Virus record (IMG/VR): IMGVR_UViG_3300037882_001819
Location: 1-63,777 of that record
Length of the DNA: 63,777 nt
Strand: one strand, 5' to 3'
Source of the DNA: a virus
In this document: positions 32,553-40,299 of the stretch, one piece after another
Layout of the letters: each line of letters begins with the position of its first letter
Numbering within the stretch: the stretch's first letter is position 1
Program-made: the position numbers and the translations under genes
The notes under the pieces: model-generated
The model's input: only the letters and a program-made list of their open reading frames with translations
Database searches by the model: none
What the model was told of the DNA's origin: nothing

Positions 32553-33401
32553 TTATACCCCGCTAGTTACGTTTACCCGCCAATTGCGCTTCTGAACAAC
32601 ACGGTGGAACACCAGGTTGCCAACTAGGACGGCAGGCCAAGTACAGTGTACCTGGGCTGCTGTATTGACTACTGCCAACAACCTGCCAAAGGCGTCCTCT
32701 ACTGCACCCCTATAGGCTGCATCGTCATCCATGCCCCGTATCCTTTGTGCGCGTTTTAGGACCGTGTGGGCCAGCTTGCCATACTCCCTCGCCATGGCAC
32801 TGGTAAGGTACGCTGGGAACTGTGGTTTGGGCTGCCTGCATGCCACTGCTGCAACCGTGCCCGGTGCCACCCCTAGCCGTCCTAGGGCGTCCGCCATGTA
32901 CACGATGATATCGCCCAGGGCGTCCTCAGTCTCCTCGGGTGACTGGGCCGCACCGTATTCGCCTATTTCTTCCGCCAGGCCTAGTATGGGTGCCAGGCCC
33001 CCAAGGCCTACGCACGGGGCACTGGGTCCGGCCTCCGTAAAGCGGACCACAGGGGACGCTAAGTCGAGCACCCCCACCCTGTGCACCTCACCCTCCACAT
33101 CCCACAGGCGGGGGCTGGTCCGCACCTCATTGTACCCGAAATTCCCCTCTGACCAGTGGCTGACTTTGCCAACCAAATTCTCCCAAAGTGTATGATCCCA
33201 CGCCAGGCTGGCTGGGTCCACCAGGTCCGCTAAGTTAGTGGGTACAATCCTATACTCACCTAACCCGTCAGGGTTAACGGACAGGGCCACATGCCCCTGC
33301 CCTGTGCTTGTGTTAATAGCCTCTAAGGCCGCCACCATGGCCTCCGTGGTAGGTCCAGCCTCGAAAAGTACGTCACCCCCTACCCTGTAAATATACGGCA
33401 T
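32553..33401 (-). CDS. MazG-like pyrophosphohydrolase with extra N-terminal region
   Basis: A 282-residue protein. Residues about 137-180 carry the all-alpha NTP pyrophosphatase pattern: GLAEEIGEYGAA (E144, E145, E148) then EETEDALGDIIVYMAD (E159, D164), the ExxE...ExxD metal site of MazG-type enzymes. These cleave nucleoside triphosphates and in phages may affect (p)ppGpp or nucleotide pools. The N-terminal 120 residues (VGGDVLFEAGPTTEAMVAAL and beyond) are not part of the fold and I do not recognise them. The start at 33401 avoids overlap with the previous gene but has only a short GAGG spacing. Confidence 0.72.
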   Translation of the reverse strand: MPYIYRVGGDVLFEAGPTTEAMVAALEAINTSTGQGHVALSVNPDGLGEYRIVPTNLADLVDPASLAWDHTLWENLVGKVSHWSEGNFGYNEVRTSPRLWDVEGEVHRVGVLDLASPVVRFTEAGPSAPCVGLGGLAPILGLAEEIGEYGAAQSPEETEDALGDIIVYMADALGRLGVAPGTVAAVACRQPKPQFPAYLTSAMAREYGKLAHTVLKRAQRIRGMDDDAAYRGAVEDAFGRLLAVVNTAAQVHCTWPAVLVGNLVFHRVVQKRNWRVNVTSGV

Positions 33402-33409
33402 AAGCCTCA

Positions 33410-34207
33410 CTATACTGCCCTCTTTCCTACTATCCAAAAAAGATCGCCCGGCAGCAGCCAGGCCACACACTTAGCTTCGTACACAGGGTCGAGTTCTATG
33501 TACCCCGGCCACAGGCTGCCCAGTACCGTGGCACTAACGTGCGTATCGTACCCCACCAGCCTACCCTCTAGGTCCACCCCGTCTACCAATGCAGCCCCGC
33601 CCAGGGTCTGCCACATAGGGCACCACCTGCTGATATTCTTTACCGGGTCGCCACCTACACGCACGCCCACCACCGGCACACCGTACCGCCTGGCCGCCCG
33701 CAAAACACCTGCAAAGGTAGTACCACTGCCGACCGGCACCACAATGCGGCTGGGGGTGTGCACCGCCAAAACGCTGTTCGCCATCCTCTCCGTAGCCTGC
33801 ACCGGTAAAGGGTGCTGCATGCCGTAGGGGATCTCCAACCACCCCGGGTTCGCCTTGGCGTGGACGGTTGCCCACCGGGCCAGGTTGTTCGCGTAACCGC
33901 CCTTCCGTTGTTCTATGGTCGCCCCATGGGCTGCGGCATCCAACATCTGCGGCCCATATTCGCCGCAGGGGCAAAACACGTGGCACGGCAGGCCCCTGGC
34001 CGCTGCCACCCTGGCGACTATGGCCACCTGGGGCGAACTGCGGCTGCCGCCCGTTACCAGGCCCTTAACGGTCTCCCGTCGCCGGTCCTCCAGTATGGCC
34101 AAACAGCCCCGCACCTTAGTGCCGTAGATGCCCGCAAACTCGAACAAGTCATCCCGCCAGGCCATGCACTTTACGCCTGCTGGTGTCGTTATGTGTTCTA
34201 ACCGCAT
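33410..34207 (-). CDS. PLP-dependent enzyme, fold type II (ACC deaminase/D-cysteine desulfhydrase-like)
   Basis: A 265-residue protein with the fold II pattern: WRDDLFEFAGIYGTKVRG supplies the Schiff-base lysine (Lys31) as in ACC deaminase; GGSRSSPQ (53-60) replaces the usual GGxQSNH; VVPVGSGTTFAG (157-167) is the phosphate-binding Gly loop. It is shorter than cellular enzymes (about 330). It probably acts on a small amino acid or a related compound; no partner pathway is visible here. Located between exonuclease and MazG genes, overlapping the former by ten bases with GGGGGT before the ATG. Confidence 0.75.
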   Translation of the reverse strand: MRLEHITTPAGVKCMAWRDDLFEFAGIYGTKVRGCLAILEDRRRETVKGLVTGGSRSSPQVAIVARVAAARGLPCHVFCPCGEYGPQMLDAAAHGATIEQRKGGYANNLARWATVHAKANPGWLEIPYGMQHPLPVQATERMANSVLAVHTPSRIVVPVGSGTTFAGVLRAARRYGVPVVGVRVGGDPVKNISRWCPMWQTLGGAALVDGVDLEGRLVGYDTHVSATVLGSLWPGYIELDPVYEAKCVAWLLPGDLFWIVGKRAV

Positions 34208-35358
34208 TGGACTACCCCCTCCATTTTGTTCTGTTTCATTTGCTTACGTGCCAGCACATATTCCAGCAGACTGTCTAGGGCACAGTACCGCAGCAACTTG
34301 GGCATGGGCACTAGGTGTATCTGGTTAATGCCATTGTTTCCATTGGCCTCCAGGTATGGCTTCACGTCCTGATCGTACAGGCCAAAACCGAGCTCCGCAT
34401 AGGCCTGGAATTTAAGCCCCACAACGCCCTCCTCCTGCGGGTCCACCCAGTGGCCAGCCAACTGTGTATCCCACACAAAATTCCGAATCTCTATGCCCAG
34501 CTTAGCATGTGCCCAACGGCTCTCGAACTTTATACCGGCTGCCGCCTTAGGCCCCGGGCAAGTCAGTAACGCCTGCACGGCAGGCAGCACGCCTGGCATG
34601 GCCCAGGGGATGGCCACAGCCCTGGCCGGTGCCCAGCCGGTGCCCCACGCCAACCCCACGCAGGCTATGCGGTGCCCGTCCGCTTCGGGCTTGAGCCCCG
34701 TAGCCTCCCAGTCGACCACTAACAGGCTGCCCTGCTCATTGGCCACCTGGGCCGCACGTATGGCCGCCAGTGCCCCTGCTGCGTCCTCGATACATTCTAC
34801 CTGGTCCGCCCACGTGGGCACCGTAGGCCAGGGCCTGGTGCCCCTGGCAACCACCCGGGCGACCTGGGCGAAATGTTTATCCCGCCACAGGGCGACCAAC
34901 TGCTCCACAGGCCCCGCCGTGTTGACGGGACACACCCAGGCATTTAACTGCTGGTCAGGTATCAGCCTGCCGCCCCAACGTGCAGCCAAGCCCGCCTCGG
35001 CACCCCACAACGGCCCCACTACGCTGCTAATGGCTGCCTGGCCTACCGGTACGATAACAGTGGGCTGGAGGGCTTTTAGTTGGCTGTAGACCCAGGGCTT
35101 ACAATGGGGTGCGGCCTCTATGGGTGCCCCCTCGCAAGCTGTTACGCCTAAGTTAATGGCCCCGTGGATACCGTGTCGGTGGAGCACACTGCCCTGCCTT
35201 GGTGGTTCCGTGCTAGTGGGCAGGTCTGAGACTACGACCACGCCGCCTGTCGGCAGCGTAGGCTGTAATGTGCGGGTGCAGGTCCTAAAGGCCCCGCAGG
35301 CCTGACAGTCAGGGCCTGCGCTTATCGGGCGTTGTGTTGCTTCTATGGCAAAGAACAT
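34198..35358 (-). CDS. Uracil-DNA-glycosylase-like domain fused to 3'-5' exonuclease
   Basis: A 386-residue fusion. Residues 1-165 resemble a family 4 UDG: CQACGAFRTC (C18, C21, C27), HCKPWVYSQLKALQPT with C86, then VIVPVGQAAI. The catalytic GEAPG loop is SDLPT (44-48) and the HPS motif is absent, so activity is doubtful. Residues 205-386 are a DEDD proofreading exonuclease: VVDWEATG (D216, E218), AGIKFESRW (E279 in the motif II position) and YCALD (Y358, D362). It probably proofreads for the separate polymerase. I prefer the ATG at 35358 to the upstream TTG. Confidence 0.75.
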   Translation of the reverse strand: MFFAIEATQRPISAGPDCQACGAFRTCTRTLQPTLPTGGVVVVSDLPTSTEPPRQGSVLHRHGIHGAINLGVTACEGAPIEAAPHCKPWVYSQLKALQPTVIVPVGQAAISSVVGPLWGAEAGLAARWGGRLIPDQQLNAWVCPVNTAGPVEQLVALWRDKHFAQVARVVARGTRPWPTVPTWADQVECIEDAAGALAAIRAAQVANEQGSLLVVDWEATGLKPEADGHRIACVGLAWGTGWAPARAVAIPWAMPGVLPAVQALLTCPGPKAAAGIKFESRWAHAKLGIEIRNFVWDTQLAGHWVDPQEEGVVGLKFQAYAELGFGLYDQDVKPYLEANGNNGINQIHLVPMPKLLRYCALDSLLEYVLARKQMKQNKMEGVVQCG

Positions 35359-35467
35359 AATAAATAAACCCAGGTCGCACAAAACCGCTTCACGCGAACC
35401 CGAAAAGAGAGGTGAATTAGTTGGCCACGGTTACCCGTAAACAGCCCGGCCTGGGTCTAGGTTAATT

Positions 35468-36490
35468 TTAGCCAGGCGTAGGTACCTTGCTAGTGGTAAA
35501 GAAGGTAAAATTAGGGCGTTCCACCTTTACTGCATTGGCGCAGATTAGGATATCGGTGGCATGTGCCAGGCAGGCCTTTATCAGTACCGCGCTGATTAAC
35601 ACACTGACCGGCTGCCCGCTGTACTCCACCTCACGGTACTCTTCGTACCAGCCACTGGCGTTCCGTGTCCTGACCCGCAATTTCCCTGCCTTGAGGTCCA
35701 GGCTAACATCATCCCCGGACTCACTGAAGATTGTCGCCTTGTCAACAGCCTCCACTAGGCCTGCTGGTAACCGGGCCGGGGTGCCCTGCATGCCCACTAG
35801 GCTATCCATGGGTACGCCAAAGTCCTCGCGATACAGCCTGCAACTAATGACCAGCCCACTAGGGTTCCTAAAGTGCAACCAGTTAGGGGTTTGGCACATC
35901 TCTGCCATGCCGTATCCCACCAGGTGCTTACCCGCGCTGGCGTTTATGAGGCAAGGGTTTGCCAGGGGGATGGTGCAATGGTACCGGATAGCCTTGAAGT
36001 TGTCGCAGGCCTCCACCGCCGTGGGCGTCAAGTGCAGGCACTTAAAGGCGAACACTTCGTGCTCGGTGGCTGCGCATTGGGTTGCCATTTCGATGGCTTC
36101 AATAACGCTGGGCTCCACCGGGTGCCACTTGTCAGGCTGTTCCACCACGTTAAAAGGCAATAGCACATCCGCTTCCATGGTAATACCACTTCGACGGCCT
36201 GCACCCTTTATCTGTAGCTCGCCTGCCGCTGCCTCGGTGCCCTTGGTCGCTTGTATGTCCAGACTGTCTTCCGTTAGCTTCCGCAACAGGTCCAGCAGGG
36301 CCTGGGCCGGGATGGCCCCGGTAAAGCTGACTGGCACGGGTGCCCTGGCTGCCACCTCATCATTAAACGTATGTACTACCCCGCCTGTGAATACGAAGCA
36401 GGTTGCCTGGTCTACAACCTCCTTCGCTGCTAGGCCTGGGCTTACTGATTCCAGGGTGCGTAAAAACTGCTCGCGATTAACGTGGGCCAT
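35468..36490 (-). CDS. DNA polymerase sliding clamp (beta-like)
   Basis: A 340-residue protein with clamp-like repeating strands and helices (FTGAIPAQALLDLLRKLTEDS, PFNVVEQPDKWHPVEP, FKCLHLTPTAVEACDNFKAIRY). It should encircle DNA and hold the polymerase. Shorter than bacterial beta (about 366). Strong GGAGG before the ATG. It begins right after the terminator at 36509-36540, so it needs readthrough or a promoter I did not see. A long plus-strand open frame across it is a shadow. Confidence 0.72.
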   Translation of the reverse strand: MAHVNREQFLRTLESVSPGLAAKEVVDQATCFVFTGGVVHTFNDEVAARAPVPVSFTGAIPAQALLDLLRKLTEDSLDIQATKGTEAAAGELQIKGAGRRSGITMEADVLLPFNVVEQPDKWHPVEPSVIEAIEMATQCAATEHEVFAFKCLHLTPTAVEACDNFKAIRYHCTIPLANPCLINASAGKHLVGYGMAEMCQTPNWLHFRNPSGLVISCRLYREDFGVPMDSLVGMQGTPARLPAGLVEAVDKATIFSESGDDVSLDLKAGKLRVRTRNASGWYEEYREVEYSGQPVSVLISAVLIKACLAHATDILICANAVKVERPNFTFFTTSKVPTPG

Positions 36491-36508
36491 CGGCCAACCT
36501 CCACAAAA

Positions 36509-36540
36509 TAAAAACAGGGCAGGTAAGTACCTGCCCTTGT
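36509..36540 (-). terminator. Intrinsic terminator after the histone-like gene
   Basis: On the minus strand GGGCAGGTA-CT-TACCTGCCC forms a stem of nine bases per arm (the innermost pairs may open), followed by TGTTTTTATTTTG. It separates the abundant first gene (36565-37389) from the replisome genes, so only readthrough reaches the latter. Confidence 0.85.
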
Positions 36541-36564
36541 ATCGTTCCCAGTGGGTAAGTTCCC

Positions 36565-37389
36565 TTACACTGGTTTGCCGTCGGGTGTCGTTACCACGTC
36601 TTCGCCTGCTGCCTTACGTCGCAGCCCCTCGCGGTAGCCGTTGATGATGTGCCAGGCCATGCCCAGGTTGAAGCGGGTTTGGGTGTGGTTTTCGATGCCG
36701 TTAGCCAGCTCATAGGCCACGGCGGTCTTGTCAGTCACACCGGCCTCCAGGCCTAGGTCTGCATACAACAGGCCAGCCATGAAGCCACGGCTACGGCCCT
36801 CTGCACGCACGCCCGGGGCTTTAATGTCCCACGGTCCCTTGGGCTCTACCACCTTGGCTGCTGCTGCGGGTTGGGCTGCTGCTGCCAAGGCTGCTGCTGG
36901 TCCGGCTGCTGCCACGATGTCCCCTGCTGCTGCTGCTGCGCCATTGGCCGCTGGATCTTCCTTCTTGGCTGCTGGGGTCGCCTTGTCTGCCTTGGTATCT
37001 TCTTTGGCCTTGTCTGCTGCTTTCGCGTCCGCTTTGGCCTTGTCTGCTGCTGCCTTCTTGGCTGCTGCTGCCACTTTTGCAGCCTCTTTCGCGTCCGCTT
37101 TGGCCTTGTCTGCTGCTGCCTTCTTGGCTGCCTTGTCTTCCAGCAGGGCCTGGGCCGGGGCTGCTGCTGCTGGTACGTCTGCCCCTTCCAACTCCAACAT
37201 CTGCCCCTCTGCCGTAGCGGCCAGGATTTGGTCTAAAACTGGCTGCAATTCCCCGATATTGGTTGTACCGTCAACCAGGTTGCCAATCTTGGCAAGCTGT
37301 TGACCCATTCGCAGGGCGTTCCAGCTTTGGGCTGTCTTGCAGCCTAGGGCGTTAAATACTTGCTCAGCTTGTGTGCGTGTGATCTTCAT
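36565..37389 (-). CDS. Histone H1-like Ala/Lys-rich protein
   Basis: A 274-residue protein in three parts: a small N-terminal helical domain (TRTQAEQVFNALGCKTAQ), an Ala/Lys/Asp low-complexity middle (about 75-180) with two near-identical 22-residue units starting KKAAADKAKADAK, and a C-terminal globular domain of about 85 residues (GPWDIKAPGVRAEGRSRGF). The middle resembles histone H1-type tails. It is the first gene after promoter E with CCGGAGA before the ATG and a terminator after, so it should be made early and in quantity. Nucleoid or DNA binding is inference. Confidence 0.65.
   Translation of the reverse strand: MKITRTQAEQVFNALGCKTAQSWNALRMGQQLAKIGNLVDGTTNIGELQPVLDQILAATAEGQMLELEGADVPAAAAPAQALLEDKAAKKAAADKAKADAKEAAKVAAAAKKAAADKAKADAKAADKAKEDTKADKATPAAKKEDPAANGAAAAAGDIVAAAGPAAALAAAAQPAAAAKVVEPKGPWDIKAPGVRAEGRSRGFMAGLLYADLGLEAGVTDKTAVAYELANGIENHTQTRFNLGMAWHIINGYREGLRRKAAGEDVVTTPDGKPV
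37021..37132. repeat. 66-bp-period direct repeat in the histone-like gene
   Basis: About 45 bases starting TTTCGCGTCCGCTTTGGCCT at 37021 recur at 37087. The period is 22 codons, so recombination between copies would keep the frame. Confidence 0.85.
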
Positions 37390-37438
37390 TTTGTGTCTCC
37401 GGTTAGCTTTTTATAGCGGTCAACTGCCGCCTTCAAAT

Positions 37439-37467
37439 AGTATATCGGAAACCCAGCCCCAAAACTT
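37439..37467 (-). promoter_or_regulatory. Promoter E, start of the leftward early region
   Basis: The minus-strand -10 box is TATACT. The -35 position holds AAGTTT, a poor match, but GTTTTGGGGCTGGGTTTCCG before the -10 closely matches promoter C, as does the A/T tract ATTTTTTTAATTTTTTGTG upstream. It drives the histone-like gene. It lies between the divergent leftward and rightward gene blocks. Confidence 0.65.
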
Positions 37468-37484
37468 CACAAAAAATTAAAAAA

Positions 37485-38132
37485 ATGTTGAATAAAATTC
37501 CGGGTAACTGGATGCTTGCCGATGCGTGGGTTGACCACCAACTGGCCCGCCACCGTACATCGTGGCCCACAGACATTATCCACCCACGGGTATGGGCGGA
37601 GGTGGCTGCTGCGGGTCCCTGGCGTTCCGTGCTACACTGCACCACCAGCCCCCGGGCTTGGGTGACTAGACGGGAAGCCTTTTTGCCTGGCGTGGAATAT
37701 TGGTCATACAACAGGCACACAGGCGACCGGGCCATCGAGTTTTATTGCCTGACCTCTGAAGGCCACGCCGCCTTAGCTGGCCGCCGTCGCTCGCGGGGCG
37801 ATCCGAGGAAGTGGCACGATGCCATAGAGCTAGTGGGCGGGGACCTGCGGCTATGGGCCGCCATGCACGGGCAGGACCCGGTGCAGGTAACCCTATGGCT
37901 AGGGTACCTAGCCGGTAGGGTGCCGTGGCAACTGGTCCAACGTATCCACCGCGACCTGGTGGCCCTGCCGGGCGGGCCAGAGCTTTGCCAGGTGCTGCCC
38001 CTTAACCAGGTTTGGGACGTAACCCTGGCCGCCGTGCTGCACTGGTGCCCCCACAAGGCCGCCTACTACATGGCCGCCATGGGCACCCTGTACAGCAAAT
38101 ACCTGGCACGCGCCCACAGGAAAACCCCCTAG
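37485..38132 (+). CDS. Hypothetical Trp/His-rich protein, 215 aa
   Basis: Unrecognised soluble basic protein, first gene of the only plus-strand block. Rich in Trp and His (PWRSVLHCTTSPRAWVTRR, WHDAIELVGGDLRLWAAMHG). No ribosome site lies before the ATG at 37485; an ATG at 37512 is possible. It is divergent from the histone-like gene, and its upstream region overlaps promoter E, so the two may compete. Codon use matches the rest of the phage. Confidence 0.6.
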   Translation: MLNKIPGNWMLADAWVDHQLARHRTSWPTDIIHPRVWAEVAAAGPWRSVLHCTTSPRAWVTRREAFLPGVEYWSYNRHTGDRAIEFYCLTSEGHAALAGRRRSRGDPRKWHDAIELVGGDLRLWAAMHGQDPVQVTLWLGYLAGRVPWQLVQRIHRDLVALPGGPELCQVLPLNQVWDVTLAAVLHWCPHKAAYYMAAMGTLYSKYLARAHRKTP

Positions 38133-38174
38133 GGTCCGATTAACAGGGATGCTGCCGGTCCTATGCGGGCCGGG

Positions 38175-38183
38175 TGGTATAGT
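38175..38183 (+). promoter_or_regulatory. Possible extended -10 promoter
   Basis: TGGTATAGT: a perfect TGn extension and the same TATAGT hexamer as promoters A and B, but no -35 match at the proper distance. It would give a leader of about 360 bases for the ATPase gene. Confidence 0.3.
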
Positions 38184-38223
38184 ATGGGCCGTTGCACAAA
38201 TTCGGTAAAACGCTTGAAATTAT

Positions 38224-38340
38224 ATGGCGGTGAGTAAAGAGGACCAGCCATTGCAACGGCAGGCCCAGGGTAGCACCTGGGAGGATTGGAAGAGGGATTC
38301 GCAACCCCGCAAACCGTCTACTGGGAACCCAAATGTGTAG
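38224..38340 (+). CDS. Possible 38-aa small protein
   Basis: ATG to TAG frame encoding a hydrophilic peptide (MAVSKEDQPLQRQAQG, then STWEDWKRDSQPRKPS). Charge and Trp content look protein-like, but there is no ribosome site (TTGAAATTAT before the ATG). It may be a leader peptide, a small gene, or chance. Confidence 0.28.
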   Translation: MAVSKEDQPLQRQAQGSTWEDWKRDSQPRKPSTGNPNV

Positions 38341-38550
38341 GCAACGCCGTACCCTGCGCCCTACGACCTTATATGGATGCTAGAGAATACCCAGTGCTAG
38401 GACAGTCCTAACCTAACTGAATGTATATCAGTCAGTGCGTACCAATACCAACGCTAAATCCTGGTATCCAGCCAGGGATGAATGGGGGCGGTGCGTTTTG
38501 ACCCCGCTTTTACGATGTAAGTTAGAACCCTTTTTAGACCTGAGGACCCT

Positions 38551-40299
38551 ATGCACTTTAATATTACAGTTCGTGGCAAGATGGTGAAGGCCACCAGCTT
38601 CCAGAATATAGTTACCCGTTTTTGGGGCAGAGTATACTACGGTAGCGATGAGGTTTGCCTTAACCTTGGGCAGCTTACGACTAAACGGCTAGCGGAATTT
38701 AAGCAGTACCTAACCGACTACGGGGGCGAAGGCAAAACCAACACGCCGGGGCTGCTGCGGGATGTGGCTTTGTACGAAAGCCTAAGGCAGGCGAATACCA
38801 CCCTGGCCATAATGCAAAAAAGGCCCCGGGCACTAGAGCAGATGGTGCCCATGCTGTGCCACCTGGCCTGCAAACTACCCGGCCAACGCCTTTGGGCACG
38901 CGAGGACGATAGCAGCGAAAACGGGGTATGGTTGCCCTACCTGATCACCAGGGCAAGCTACGAGCACGCCAGCAGGGATAACCCCGCTTACGTCCGCCTG
39001 CGCATGAAGTACGTGCAGCACGGATCAATAAGGGAACAAATTATCACCTGGCACTGGTGCGATGTGCAAGGCCGCAGCCTCCAGGCCACCCTAGCCGATG
39101 AGGGGTACTATGCCCCTACGCCTGCGGTACTGGCAGATTACGAATACGACCTGGAACTATTCCATGAATACATAGAGGTGGTGGGTCGCCAATTTAATGC
39201 CAGTGGCTGGGGCTGGTTCCAGGGGGTGGATGATGAACTAGACGGTGAGAGCCGTCACGGGGACGGTTACAGGTTAAGCCCGGCTGGGCTGCCTACCAGG
39301 GTAGTGCGGGACGTTAACAATGAGGCCGACAAAAAGCCCGAACGGGGCAGCATGTACGTGGAAGATATACGCATGTGGTTCGAAGACACGGACGAGGACG
39401 GGGAACCCATAGAATTGGATTACGAGCGGGATGAGGAGGGCAACCGCATGCCCCCGGTGCCGCCGACACACCCCTACATCATCTGCCACGATATGGACCG
39501 CCACAGGCGGGTGGCCATACACGCCCGCAACTTGACGCCCTACCAGTACAATACCAAACTGGCAGAACAGCTAGTGCTGCCGGAGGGCCATAAGAACCTA
39601 ATTGACTTGCTAACGCGCACCAACGCCAGGGCGTTTAATGACGTGGTGTCTAATAAGGCTGGGGGCGTGGTCATTATCTGCCAGGGTCTGCCAGGCACGG
39701 GGAAAACCCTAACGGCTGAGGTTATCAGCGAAGTGCAGGAAAGACCCCTGTATAGCGTCCAGTGTAGCCAGCTAGGCATTGAGGTGGACGATATCGAATC
39801 TAACCTCATGGCCGTCTTAAAACGTGCCAGCCGCTGGAATGCGGTAACCCTGCTGGACGAGGCTGATGTCTACCTTATGGCCCGGGGCAGCAGCCTCAGC
39901 CATAATGCCATCGTGGGCGTGTTCCTGCGGGTCCTAGAATACGCAGCCGGTACGCTGTTTTTGACAACCAACAGGCTGGACGCGATGGATGATGCCATTA
40001 CGTCCAGGGCCGTTGCAGTCCTGCACTACGGGGTGCCCCCGGTGGCTGACCGGGTACGCATCTGGCACAACCTACTGGCTGCCAATAACGTGCCAGGGGT
40101 TAGCGGTGCAGGCGTGTTGGCCTTGGCCCAATTGCCCCTGTCAGGCCGGGACATAAAAAACAATCTGAAACTTTGTTTGCTTATGGGCCGGGAGGTCACT
40201 TGCAGCAATATAGAAGATTTGCTACAGTACAGGCCATACGGGACCGATAAACACAAAAAGGAACCACAAAATGACACAGCAACTCGACAAGAAGATTGA
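38551..40299 (+). CDS. BCS1-like AAA+ ATPase
   Basis: A 582-residue protein. The first 340 residues are unrecognised, with an acidic stretch (FEDTDEDGEPIELDYERDEE). The C-terminal part is an AAA+ module: Walker A GLPGTGKT (about 379-386), Walker B VTLLDEADVYL, sensor 1 LFLTTNR, and arginine finger region ITSRAVAVLHYG. This resembles BCS1/classical AAA proteins that unfold or remodel proteins. GAGGA before the ATG at 38551. It is followed by a small gene and a methyltransferase in an overlapping operon; substrate unknown. Confidence 0.82.
   Translation: MHFNITVRGKMVKATSFQNIVTRFWGRVYYGSDEVCLNLGQLTTKRLAEFKQYLTDYGGEGKTNTPGLLRDVALYESLRQANTTLAIMQKRPRALEQMVPMLCHLACKLPGQRLWAREDDSSENGVWLPYLITRASYEHASRDNPAYVRLRMKYVQHGSIREQIITWHWCDVQGRSLQATLADEGYYAPTPAVLADYEYDLELFHEYIEVVGRQFNASGWGWFQGVDDELDGESRHGDGYRLSPAGLPTRVVRDVNNEADKKPERGSMYVEDIRMWFEDTDEDGEPIELDYERDEEGNRMPPVPPTHPYIICHDMDRHRRVAIHARNLTPYQYNTKLAEQLVLPEGHKNLIDLLTRTNARAFNDVVSNKAGGVVIICQGLPGTGKTLTAEVISEVQERPLYSVQCSQLGIEVDDIESNLMAVLKRASRWNAVTLLDEADVYLMARGSSLSHNAIVGVFLRVLEYAAGTLFLTTNRLDAMDDAITSRAVAVLHYGVPPVADRVRIWHNLLAANNVPGVSGAGVLALAQLPLSGRDIKNNLKLCLLMGREVTCSNIEDLLQYRPYGTDKHKKEPQNDTATRQED

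Larger units (their letters stand above)
38133..38550 (+). other. 418-bp gene-poor stretch with several hairpins, long leader of the AAA+ gene
   Basis: The longest gene-poor interval in the window. Visible pairings: CCGGTCC-TATGC-GGGCCGG (38155-38173), CCCAGG-GTAGCA-CCTGGG, TAGGA-CAG-TCCTA (38399-38411), ACTGA-ATGTATA-TCAGT (about 38416-38432), and GCGG/CCGC followed by TTTTA (about 38488-38511). It may hold an extended -10 promoter and a 38-codon frame (separate entries). It ends in TGAGGACCCT before the ATPase start. I recognise no tRNA, tmRNA, intron or known RNA family. Confidence 0.5.

Noticed and set aside
33395-33435. TTGGAT-17-TATAGT promoter-like sequence before the MazG-like gene
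   Set aside because: The -10 box is only nine bases from the ATG, which would leave no leader; the sequence is also inside the end of the PLP enzyme gene.
33410-36490. Complete thymidine hypermodification pathway around the PLP enzyme
   Set aside because: No dUMP hydroxymethylase, base kinase or glycosyl/pyrophosphatase partner was seen; the UDG-like domain is better explained by its fusion to the exonuclease.
35487-36644. 385-codon plus-strand open frame across the sliding clamp gene
   Set aside because: Ser/Thr/Arg-rich, no ribosome site, and wholly antisense to a gene with GGAGG and a clear fold. It is a codon-bias shadow.
38133-38550. tRNA, tmRNA or group I intron in the gene-poor stretch
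   Set aside because: A D-loop-like GGGTGGTATAG and a GGGATTCGCAACCC segment occur, but no acceptor stem, anticodon arm or intron core can be assembled.
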